Of a DNA stretch of 20,224 nucleotides, positions 12,208 through 20,224 are shown piece by piece. The first letter of the stretch is position 1, and each line of letters starts with the position of its first letter. The notes beneath the pieces are model-generated. The model searched no databases and was not told the origin of the DNA. It saw only the letters and a program-made list of their open reading frames with translations. Source of the DNA: Chrysochromulina parva (lineage: Eukaryota > Haptophyta > Prymnesiales > Chrysochromulinaceae); contig PJAB01000822.1 in assembly GCA_002887195.1 (NCBI GenBank), positions 1 through 20,224 of the forward strand, written 5' to 3'. Both the position numbers and the translations under genes were made by a program.

Positions 12208-15154
12208 TCAGCGCTTGCGCAGCAGCCAGTCCATCCAGCTGCCGGCATCGGCGGCGGCCATGGCGCCCGCCGCGCCCGCCGCGCTCCCGTAGCGATCTCT
12301 CGCGCGCGCCTTGGCGCTCACCAGGCGCTTGATGGCCATCCGTAGCTGGCGGCGCTTTGCGGTCGCCGCGGCCGTCAGTAGCACGAGCTCCTCATGGCCA
12401 CGTCGCAGGAGCGCCGCGTGCTGCAGCAGGATAAGGGACCGCTCGTCGTCGTGGGGCTCGAGCGGGTTCGTCGGTTTCGTCAGGTCGAGCGGTTTCGTCG
12501 GTTTCGTCAGGTCGAGCGGTTTCGTCGGTTTCGTCAGGTCGCGTGGCCGGCTGGAGAGGGCATCGACGCCGCCGTTGGCGACGCCGGGAACAGCCATCTC
12601 CCGCCATCTGTCGTCGTCTGCCGCCATCTGCCGCCATCTGCCGCCATCGGAGACTCCGGCGGCGGCCGCCGCGGCCACTGCCGCCGCCGTCGAGGTCGTC
12701 ATGATCGTCGCCTCGCCGCTCGAAAAGGGCACCACCGCCTCTGCCCCTCCTCCGTGAACGCCTCCGTGAACGCCTCCGCTGGCCCCGATTCGAGTGTCGT
12801 CCATTCGCCTGGCCGCTCCCCCGCTGGCCCCGCTGGCCGGCGCGTCGGGCAGCGGGGCCACGAGGAGCTCTGCCAGCCGCTCGAGCAGAAACTCGAGCTG
12901 CTCGTGCAGCACGTCCGACGTGCGCAGCTCCGCCAGAAGCGCCGTCATGGGCGCCTCGAATCCGGAGTCGGTGCGTTCGACTCTCGGGGAGGGCGGCGGC
13001 GCCGTCTTGGGCGGCTCGCCGCGGGCGGAGGAGGGGGGCGCACCGCGCGCCGAGGGCAGCGCCGTCTTGGGCGGCAACTCGCCTCCTCTGAGGGAGGGCG
13101 GCGGCGCGCCATCGGCGGGTTCGTGGGCGCTTCCGAATCCGGACAACGTGCGCTGCACGGCCCCGCCGACGGCGGCGGCCACGGCGCCGTACTCGCCGCT
13201 CGCGCCGCTGCTCCCAAACCCAGACAAGGTCCGTTGAACGGCGCCTCCACCGACGCCGACGCCGACGCCGTCGCCACCGCCGGCGCCGTTGCTACCGGTG
13301 CGAAACGAAGCCAGGAATCGCGCCGTGGCGAGCACCCGTGACGCGAGGTGGCGCGCGATGTGGCTGGTGCGCAGGATACGCTTACCCTCCACCAACGCGA
13401 CGAGCGCCGGTGGCAGCGCGGCAGCCACCCGCTCGACACGGCGCTCGGTGGTGGCCAGCCCCGGCGGCTCATCGCGACTTGACGAAACCGGCGTGGGCGT
13501 GCCGTACACGAGTGCCAACACGGCGCGCACCTGCGCGAGCCCCGCCCGCCACGACGCTTCCTCGCTCAGTTCGGTTGAGAGTCGGTCGTAGCACTCGCGG
13601 CAGTGGCGCAGCTCGGCCGACGCCGCCGCCTCCTCCCGCGCCAGCCGCTCCGCTGCCGCGCTCGCCGCACCGCCCGCGTCGGCCGCGCCCTTGCTGCTGC
13701 CCGTGCCGGCGCCGCCCTCGCCGCCGCCCTCGCCGTCGGCATCCAAGCTCGTCTCAGATCCGCCAGACGGGGAAGCAACAAGACCGCTGTCGTCACGGCC
13801 GAGCACGTGGAGCCTGGGCACGTTGAGCGTCGTGACGGGCGCTGAGGGGGCAGGCGGTACCACGCCCGTTACGACGCCCGCCTGCGACGGCGCCTGGGCG
13901 GCTGCCTGGGCAAACGTCTGGTGGTGGTGCTGCTGCTGCTGGTGCAACCGCTGGCTGCTGCTGCTGCCGCTGCTCGCGATCGGCGGCGGCGGCGGCTGCC
14001 GCTGCTGCTGCTGCTGCTGCTCGTCTTCGAGCTCCGCGAGGGCCATCTGCCAGCTCGAGAGCAGCGCACATGGCAGAGGCTGGTGCGCCTCGCGCCGGCA
14101 CTGCCAGCAGAAGCGGTGCATGCATTGGCAGGTCACATCGAAGACAGGCCGGCCGCCGTTACGGCTGCGCGCGGGAGAGGATTCAAAGCAGTGGATTGCA
14201 TGCGTGCATCCGGGCCGTGGGCACGCCTGCCACGACTCCGACTCCGTCAACAAGTAGCGCACCAGCGACTCGTCGTACGCGCGTAGCAGCTCAGGGGTCA
14301 GCAATCGATGCATCACCTCGGGCGGAACGGGCGCTGGGGGTGCACGCACGCCGCCTTTGCCGCCGCCGGCGCCAGGCTTGTCCTTGTCCCTCTCGCTGGG
14401 CATGTCCTTCTCGCCGGCGACGGCCCCCCACAGCGGCTTCTCCTTTTCGTCCACGCCCAGCGGAGCGGAGGGGTAGGTCAGTGGCACGGAGAGGCCGCCG
14501 AGCACCTGGGCGCGCAGGTACGCCCCGAGCTGCGCGTCCGAGTGCGCGCTGATCTCTTTTGCACTGCCCTTGGCATCATCCTCGTCCGCCCGACCGTCCG
14601 CCCGGCCGTCCGCGCGGCTGCCGCCTGCCAAGACGCTGTCAGCCGAAGGCGGGCTGTCCACCGCGAGCACCGCGGCGGCGACGGACGCCGCCTCGGCAGC
14701 AGACGCCTCGCCCTCCATGGCTGCCAAGGCCGCTGGCGTGGCGGCGTCGGCGTCGGCGTCGGTGGGCGAGGCGGCAGCGTTGGCGGCGGCGGCGATCGCG
14801 TCGGCGGAGGCGGCGGGCGGCGGCAACGGATGCGGCGGCGGTAGCGGCTGCGGAGGGAAGAGGTCGACGAGGAGGGTGGGCGTCGTCTCGAGCGCCTCCA
14901 TCACATCGGCGTACGACCAGCTAAAGCGGCGGAGGACATGGACGGCATGCGAGGTGGTGAGATGTGGCGCGAGGCTGGCGATGGCGTGCAGCTGAGAGGC
15001 GAGGTGTGCCGCGACCTCGCCCACCGCCATCACATTCGTCTCCGCCGAAGCTGCCTCCTCGATCTCATCTTGCTCTGCCGCCATCTCGACAGCCCGCTCG
15101 GCGGCGCTCAGCATGCAAGTGCTCATCACGGCGCTCATCCGGCTCTCGTTGGCA

Positions 15155-15187
<33 letters not shown>

Positions 15188-15607
15188 GAAGCGCCGCCAT
15201 TGCCGCCGACGTCGCCGGCGGCCGTGGGCGAGACGAAAGGGTTCCATTTGGGCAGTGTGCGAGCGCCGTGATGAGCGCCATGGCGTTCGAGGATGTGATG
15301 GGGATCCAGGGGACCTCGAAGCGGGGTCCAACTGGACTCCATAGCGCTCGCACTGGCGTTCGCACCGCTGGCGACGGCGCCGCCGTGGGCGCTTCCGAAT
15401 CCGGAAACCGTGCGCTGCACGGCCCCGCCGACGGCGGCGGCCGAGTCGGCCGCCGCGCCGAGCCGGGCGATGCATGCAAGCGAGCCGTAACCTCCGTCGT
15501 CGTGCAGCCGCAAACGACGCGCCTCCTCCTCGAGGTAGAGCGCACGCGACGTCCTGAGCGCGCGCAGGCGTGCCTCGCCGTCCTTGCCACTCGTCAACGG
15601 GAGCGCG

Positions 15608-15648
<41 letters not shown>

Positions 15649-16983
15649 CACCTTCGCCTCCGCCTCCGCCTCCGGGTTGATTACGCTCGCCATCAGGTCG
15701 ACAGCGGCGACGGCGGATGCGCCGTTGCCGTCGCCGGCATGGTGTGCAGAGGCGTGGTGTAGGAAGGCGTGGCTGCTGCTGCTGCTGCTGCTGCTGCTGC
15801 GGCCGCCGCCATTGCACAGTCGCCGAAGCATCTGCGCTGCCGACACACCGACGGCCTCGTACTGGCCCTTGGCAAGTAACGGCTCGAAGATCGAAAACTC
15901 TTCGCGCGCGAGTCGAAGAAATTCGAAGGCGGACGACTGGGCCGTGTCGGCCTGCGTGAGCGCGAGGAAGAGCAGGCGCCGTGGTGAGCGCGTGTGCGGC
16001 TCCAGCTCATAGTGGAGCATGCCGCGGTCTGTGGACACGGTGAGCCGCGAGTGCTCCTTGAGACGACTCGAATGCAGCACACGGCGCACCATCTCCGCGC
16101 CTCTCAATGCCTCCGCACGTGCGAGTCCATCGGACCATCCCGATGGCGCCGTGCTGGGCACGCACGAGGCGAGCGGCGCGTCGTGCCCAAGCAAGCCAAC
16201 AGCGCAATAGCGTACCATCGGCGCGGGCCAGAGGGTCGAGCAGGCATTCAGGACAGCCTCGGCCGCCGTGAGCTGCGCCGTACGCTTTGTGGGCGCGGCA
16301 CCCTCGGGTGCGGGCGATGCCCCCGCGCCGATGAGCAGCCGGCAGCACGCCCAGTGGCACGCGCGTGCGGCGAGCATCAGGGGCGCCTCGCCCGCGCCAT
16401 CGAGCGCATCGAGGCGCACCGTCTTCTCGAGGAGTACCTCGAGCACGTCAGGCGCGCCGCGCCGGGCGGCGACGTGAAGCGCCGTCTCCCCGGCCGTGTT
16501 GCGCGCGTGCACCAGTGCGCCGTGCTCGAGCAGCGCACGCACCATGCTCGCCGAGGCGTCGCTCGCGGCGAGGTGGAGCGCCGAGCCGTCGGCGCCGTCG
16601 AGCGCCACGTTTACGTCCGTTCTGCCAATACCGAAGCAGCGACGGCTGTTGAGCAGCGCCACGAGCGCCTCGGCGTCGTCCCGCCGGATGGCGTAACGCA
16701 TCTGCGGGTCGTTGCACGGCTGCAGGCAGCGCAGCGCCGAGACGAGCCACGGCGGCTGCGGGCCGGCGTCGGCAGCGCTCGACGACGCGGGCACGCACGG
16801 CAGCAGCGCAGTGATGCCCGAGCGCCTTGGTGTGGCCATCGGCGACGCTAGGCGTGAGCTGTTCGGCTCCGACTCGTCATCGAAATCGGCGTTCATGTTG
16901 ATGGCACAGAAGGCGTCAGAAAGAAGACAGGTCAAGAAGATGCGATCCATATCCGGTAAAAGCCAGGCAATTCCTTCGCCCAT
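12208..16983 (-). CDS. Ankyrin / IBR / Ariadne-like protein, 1591 residues, apparent loss of RING1 and RING2
   Basis: This is a single open frame of 4.8 kb. Residues ~100-222 are ankyrin repeats (SALHLAASDASASMVRALLEHGA, ETALHVAARRGAPDVLEVLLE). Residues ~660-708 resemble the UBA-like domain of Ariadne proteins (HAVHVLRRFSWSYADVMEAL). Residues 921-972 are a complete IBR zinc domain, C921-x4-C926, C952-x-C954, C959-x2-C962-x4-H967-x4-C972. Helices at ~1128-1224, 1356-1374 and 1514-1536 (SLILLQHAALLRRGHEEL) resemble a stretched Ariadne domain. This order is that of ANKIB1/ARIH-type RBR ubiquitin ligases. RING1 is reduced to a cysteine-free remnant (~817-848, LGAYLRAQVLGGL), and after IBR comes polyQ/Ser/Gly sequence with no RING2 or catalytic Cys. 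Poly-Ala, Ser, Gly and Gln tracts are frequent. Alternative starts are Met12 and Met30 (MNADFDDESEP). It is divergent from the CFAP97-domain gene. Confidence 0.85.
12460..12540 (-). repeat. 27-bp coding tandem repeat, three copies
   Basis: Three adjacent 27-base units encode (P/R)xDLTKPTKPL-type nonapeptides (DLTKPTKPL twice, DLTKPTNPL once) near residue ~1480-1508 of the IBR protein. The units differ at one or two bases, suggesting recent expansion. Confidence 0.95.
13123..13180 (-). repeat. 58-bp direct repeat, copy A (see 15385-15442)
   Basis: These 58 bases match 15385-15442 with only two mismatches. They encode the GGAVQRTLSGFGSAH block of the IBR protein. A more diverged third copy of the peptide is encoded around 13211-13250. 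Confidence 0.95.
15385..15442 (-). repeat. 58-bp direct repeat, copy B (see 13123-13180)
   Basis: This encodes GGAVQRTVSGFGSAH at residues ~515-533 of the same protein, 2.26 kb from copy A. Confidence 0.95.
15605..15649 (-). repeat. GCC trinucleotide run (poly-Ala)
   Basis: An almost pure (CGC/GCC)n run encodes about 14 alanines (TAAAAAAAA...) in the IBR protein. Similar triplet runs encode poly-Ser (about 15772-15799), poly-Gly (about 15158-15187) and poly-Gln (about 14000-14023). Confidence 0.9.
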
Positions 16984-17325
16984 GACTGGGATGGGTCAAG
17001 TACAGCGAAAAGCGCTGTTTCGGTTACGTTTGTGTTTTTGAAGTTGCGGTTTCATATCGTCGTCGATTTGTATCCAGTCCCTCTGCGAGCGATGAACCGC
17101 AGCGCAAGCGGCAGCCTGCCCACTAATGGAGAGCTGCCCGTGCTCAACTCCACGTGCGAGCGCCGGTGGGACATTTCTATGCAGCGGACACACCTCGATC
17201 GGCTGTGAGCGGCTCCGAGAAAGAACGGCCCGCCCGCGCGCGACCGCTTCAACAGCTTTTGCACGCTCAGCACCCATCCTCGCGCGCCCTCTCTCCCCGG
17301 TTCTCGCAGGCGTGAGTCCACGCCG
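16984..17325. promoter_or_regulatory. Divergent promoter between the IBR gene and the CFAP97 gene
   Basis: These 342 bases separate two divergent starts. No TATA box is clear. CTCCCCGGTTCTCGCAG|GCGTGAG at 17294-17317 looks like a splice acceptor just before the ATG at 17326, so the CFAP97-domain gene may have an upstream 5'-UTR or coding exon here. Minus-strand frames across this region are shadows. Confidence 0.4.
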
Positions 17326-18540
17326 ATGGTCGACTGTCGCGGAGGGGCCCCACAATTCCCGCACCTGAAGCATCGGCTGAAGCGGCGGGAGATGGAGCGC
17401 CTGCGCTCTCAGGAGATCGACACCGAGAACATGATCCTGTTGCACAAGATGCGCTCGATCTTCCGTGACGGGACAGTCGCCACGAACTCGGGCCTACCGA
17501 AGCCCGTCGAGGTGCTACCACGCTCGCTCAACCAGGAGGCGCGCCGTCGTGAGCTCGAGCGTATCTCGCGAGAGAACCTCGAGATCGTGCAGCGGATCCG
17601 TGCCAGCAAGCCGTGCTACAGCGCGACGAAGCAGCTGTCGGACCAGCAGGAGCGTGAGGCGATCCTCAAGCGCATCTCGCGCCACGGTCGGCGCCGCCTC
17701 GACGTCTTCTCGCCCTCCTCCTCGACAGCGTCGCTGCTCAGCAGCGGTACCCTTGGCAGTAGCTCGCGGAGCATCACGGCGCTCGGCCGCTCGCGCAGCA
17801 TGGCGACGCAGCTCATGTCGTATTACGAGCCCCAGGCGGGCGGGCCGCAATACGGCGATGAGCTCGGGGAGCCCTCGGCAGCCTCGTCGATGCTCAATGT
17901 GGACGAGTTGCGTCCGACCCCGATGCGGCTCAAACCTCTGCCTGGCGGTGGTAAGGGGAAAATGGCGCTGGGGAAAATGGCTCCAGCGTCAGCCGACTCC
18001 ATGCCCCCCCCACCGCCGCCGCCGCCTATGCACGTCGGCGACAAGCCACGAACGCCACTCTACGCAGCCAGGCCCGAGCCCAGCCCTGTACGAGGACCGA
18101 GCTTGGCACCAGCACCGGCACCAGCACCGGCACCGGCACCGGCACCAGCACCGGCACCGGCACCGGCACCGGCACCGGCGGCGCCGACGAAGCCAGCCGC
18201 TCGTGCCACGGCTCCAGCGGCACCCACAGCCGCTGCTCCCACAGCCCCCACAGCCACAGCCCCCACAGCCCCCGTGCCTGCCGCGCCAGAAGCTGCTGCT
18301 GCCGCTGCTGTGGCTGCCGCTGCTGTCGCTGCTGCTGTCACCCCGCCCGCCGCCGCGCCCGCCGCCACGCCCGCTCCCGCGCCCGCCGCCGTCGAGCCGC
18401 CAGCGCACGCCGTCAACGTGGCGATAGACTTCCAGGATTCCTCTCGACCACAGTCGCGGGGTCTGCAACTCAAGCTTGACGTACCCGACGGCGTGGGCCC
18501 CACCGCCAAGGTCGGCGTGCTCTTTGACCTACTCGAATGA
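17326..18540 (+). CDS. CFAP97 / Hemingway (KIAA1430) domain protein, 404 residues
   Basis: This is a single-exon frame from ATG 17326 to TGA 18538-18540. Residues ~8-125 match the CFAP97/Hemingway pattern: PHLKHRLKRREMERLRSQEI, DTENMILLHKMRSIFR, then PRSLNQEARRRELERISREN, LEIVQRIRASKPCY, and REAILKRISRHGRR. The family is tied to cilia and flagella (Drosophila hemingway, vertebrate CFAP97). Residues ~126-230 are Ser/Gly-rich with a poly-Pro run (about MPPPPPPPPM). Residues ~255-350 are a long Ala-Pro tract encoded by hexamer repeats, followed by Ala-rich sequence. The last ~45 residues (HAVNVAIDFQD ... VGVLFDLLE) are again of normal composition and may be a short conserved tail. The start fits the usual family opening ('VD..P...PHLK'), but an upstream exon is possible. 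Confidence 0.85.
   Translation: MVDCRGGAPQFPHLKHRLKRREMERLRSQEIDTENMILLHKMRSIFRDGTVATNSGLPKPVEVLPRSLNQEARRRELERISRENLEIVQRIRASKPCYSATKQLSDQQEREAILKRISRHGRRRLDVFSPSSSTASLLSSGTLGSSSRSITALGRSRSMATQLMSYYEPQAGGPQYGDELGEPSAASSMLNVDELRPTPMRLKPLPGGGKGKMALGKMAPASADSMPPPPPPPPMHVGDKPRTPLYAARPEPSPVRGPSLAPAPAPAPAPAPAPAPAPAPAPAPAAPTKPAARATAPAAPTAAAPTAPTATAPTAPVPAAPEAAAAAAVAAAAVAAAVTPPAAAPAATPAPAPAAVEPPAHAVNVAIDFQDSSRPQSRGLQLKLDVPDGVGPTAKVGVLFDLLE
18103..18180 (+). repeat. Hexamer repeat CCGGCA/CCAGCA (Ala-Pro coding)
   Basis: About thirteen 6-base units of CCAGCA or CCGGCA encode the (AP)n tract of the CFAP97-domain protein. The minus strand of this run gives spurious Cys/Arg and Val/Pro frames. Confidence 0.95.
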
Positions 18541-19242
18541 GGGCTCGAGTCGAGTGAGGCTCCTCTGTGTGAGGGGCCCTCTGTGAATGCAGTCTGTGAA
18601 GGCCTTCTCAGCGGTGTATGAGGGAGCGCCCTCACAGCACACAGGGAGGCATTCGGAGCGCATCAAATAGCCTGGACGCGACGGACCACACCCCCACTCA
18701 GGCAGCATTCAGACGGTTTTGGTCAATAATCCGGTCGGCGAACAAACGAGTATCCGCTGACCGCCGGGCGCGCGCGAGGGCGCGAACTCACAATTCACAT
18801 CCCACATGTAACAACTCATTCGTCGTGTATGAAACCGCCACCGTATGGCGTATGTTGTTTATGTAAGACGCGGACCTATCAGCTATCTCGACGCACATTA
18901 ACCTCTCAAAAGTAACGCGACGTGCGTCGTGCCGCTGCTCGATGCCGCTGCCGGAAAACCCCGACCGCGGGATGATATCTTGCATTGAAATATATTTCCC
19001 TTTTCTTCATTCTTGTTATATTGAAAAAATTACCTCAATACCCGTGGAGTCGCGACACGCGAGTGTACAATACATAGTAGTACTCAAAGTACTTGTCGTG
19101 TGCCTTGACCGAGGGGTGCGGAGCCGTACATTGAGACGGTGGAAGGATACCGCAATTTCGCTTTATTAGGAAGCAACGTCACGGAAATTAAACGCGTGGG
19201 GCAACCCCCTGCAAAACCGCAATTGCCGCACACCGCCAACCA
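18541..19242. promoter_or_regulatory. Spacer and promoter region ahead of the light-harvesting gene
   Basis: No gene is seen in these 700 bases. The first 110 bases are rich in CTCTGTG/GAGGGC words and belong to the 3' side of the CFAP97-domain gene. A distinctly AT-rich island lies at about 18970-19045. TTCGCTTTATTAGG at about 19156-19169 is a weak TATA-like candidate some 75 bases before the ATG at 19243. Short frames here have no family resemblance. Confidence 0.45.
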
Positions 19243-20224
19243 ATGCTGTCGCTTGTGACCACGCCCCTCTCGCTCTCGGCTCCCATCTTGTCGCGAAGCT
19301 CGGCACCACAGATGAAGGTGAAGACCCTCAGCGCCAAGGATCAGCTGATCGAACTGGCCCTAGCGCAGAAGCTCCCAATGGTGAGACGTCTACCACGTGA
19401 TTATTGATGGCTCGATGATTGGATCTTCGCTTGACAGCTTGGTGCTTGGCTTTGAGGTCGACGGCTACCACGTGAGCAGCTGAATGATATTCTTCTCAGC
19501 TGAGTGCCCCTGTTGTTCATCTTTCAGGGATTCTGGGATCCGCTCAACCTCGCCGAGCAAAACTTCTGGGAGCAGGGCAACGAGGCGACCGTCGGCTTCC
19601 TGCGCCACGCCGAGATCAAGCATGGCCGCGTGGCGATGGCCGCATTCGTCGGGTACATCGTGCAGGCGAACAAGATCTGCTTCCCATGGGCGCTCACCGG
19701 CGGGCCGCTTGCCCATCAGGGGCCTTTTGCGGACGTCCCGGGCGAGACCATCATGTTCTCGGACATTGCTGCCGCCGGCTCTCCCATGGATCAGTGGGAC
19801 GCGCTGCCGAGCTCCGCCAAGTGCCAGATCCTCGGGACGATCTTCATCCTCGAGTGGATCGGCGAGGCGAACATGGGCGCGCACTACATGCGCGGCGGCA
19901 AGCCAGGCTTCTACCCTTCGCTCAAGGAGGCCTCCTCTGAGAACGGCGGCATCGTGCCGCACCCGATCCCCTTTGACCTCTTCAACCCATTCGGCCTCCT
20001 TCCCGAGCAGACGGAGGCGCAGAAGGAGCGCGGGCGCAACGTGGAGATCAACAACGGCCGTGCGGCGATGCTCGGCATCTTCGGCTTCATCTCGGCATCC
20101 AAGGGCTTGATCGTCCCCGGCCTCGACGGCATCGAGGGTGTCGGCCGTTACTCGGGCGTCTGTACGCGCCCGCCTTCTGAGTGCCGGCACAGCCCAAAGC
20201 CCATTCCCCCCCCTACCCAAAGCC
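19243..20224 (+). CDS. Fucoxanthin-chlorophyll a/c type light-harvesting protein (3' end outside window)
   Basis: Exon 1 is 19243..19380 (46 codons) and exon 2 starts at 19528, with a phase-0 intron between. The N-terminus, MLSLVTTPLSLSAPILSRSSAPQM, looks like a bipartite plastid presequence of a complex plastid. Exon 2 holds three thylakoid helices. Helix 1 has E75-I-K-H78-G-R80-V-A-M, helix 2 runs ~145-160 (QILGTIFILEWIGEAN), and helix 3 has E219-I-N-N222-G-R224-A-A-M-L-G. The Glu/Asn/Arg residues are the chlorophyll ligands and the inter-helix ion pairs of the LHC superfamily. HPIPFDLFNPFG before helix 3 is typical of chlorophyll a/c proteins. Family resemblance ends at GRYSG (20157); the codons after it look intronic, so a donor at about 20158 (GGC|GTCTGT) and a final exon outside the window are likely. 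It captures light for the photosystems. Confidence 0.9.
19381..19527 (+). other. Intron 1 of the light-harvesting gene
   Basis: This is a 147-bp GT-AG phase-0 intron (AATG|GTGAGA ... CTTTCAG|GGATTC). It separates the targeting peptide from the mature protein, and the downstream exon starts GG. Confidence 0.85.

Noticed and set aside
12394..13341. 315-residue plus-strand frame, and similar ones at 14938-15762 and 15994-16851
   Set aside because: Arg/Gly/Ala-rich antisense shadows of the 1591-codon IBR gene, where low-complexity codons keep other frames open.
17989..18468. Cysteine-rich minus-strand frame (RCRCRCRC)
   Set aside because: Pure antisense reading of the CCGGCA hexamer repeat; not a metallothionein or toxin.
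19465..20220. 251-residue minus-strand frame
   Set aside because: Antisense to the light-harvesting protein exon 2; no independent evidence.

Overview
The window looks like nuclear DNA of a GC-rich chlorophyll a/c alga, most likely a haptophyte or a close ecological equivalent. The reasons are short GT-AG introns, genes on both strands with separate promoters rather than operons, ciliary/flagellar proteins (an STPGR protein and a CFAP97/Hemingway protein), a mitochondrial-type sulfite oxidase, and at the right edge a fucoxanthin-chlorophyll a/c type light-harvesting protein. I see no bacterial, phage, transposon or CRISPR system, and no tRNA or rRNA.

Layout from left to right: (1) ~493-1265 (+), a two-exon protein with a possible ubiquitin-like fold; (2) 1424-2381 (+), a two-exon STPGR (PGPGxY) protein. 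The exon 1/intron 1 boundaries of these two genes are duplicates of each other. (3) 2382-3783 is mostly non-coding, with a CTATAG cluster and a good TATA box ahead of a doubtful ORF. (4) 3784-4065 (-), a small protein resembling the L51/S25/CI-B8 family, divergent from (5) 4322-5208 (+), an ankyrin protein with one intron. (6) 5380-7890 (+), sulfite oxidase in four exons, with minisatellite-filled introns. (7) 8354-9674 (+), an AlkB-like 2OG-Fe(II) oxygenase in three exons. (8) 9921-10793 (+), an RDM1-like protein (RRM plus RAD52 motif), intronless, preceded by a strong inverted repeat. (9) 11345-11830 (-), a single-pass membrane protein with a twin CX3C motif. (10) 12208-16983 (-), a 1591-residue ankyrin/IBR/Ariadne-like protein that appears to have lost the zinc ligands of RING1 and all of RING2. 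(11) 17326-18540 (+), a CFAP97-domain protein, divergent from gene 10. (12) 19243 to the right edge (+), the light-harvesting protein, cut by the window.

The most interesting observations concern introns. All five introns of the sulfite oxidase and oxygenase genes end AG|GT, repeating the GT of their donors. The four introns of the other genes do not. Sulfite oxidase introns 1 and 2 carry the same 11-bp minisatellite in opposite orientations on either side of exon 2. Splice-site sequence is itself duplicated at intron 1 and triplicated at intron 2. The second highlight is the ankyrin-IBR-Ariadne protein, which seems to be a catalytically dead relative of the RBR ubiquitin ligases.

The genes do not form one pathway. 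Genes 2 and 11 are probably ciliary, genes 7 and 8 belong to families linked to nucleic-acid repair or modification, and the rest are unrelated housekeeping or unknown functions. Exon boundaries were chosen by reading-frame continuity, GT-AG signals and family resemblance; no transcript data were available.
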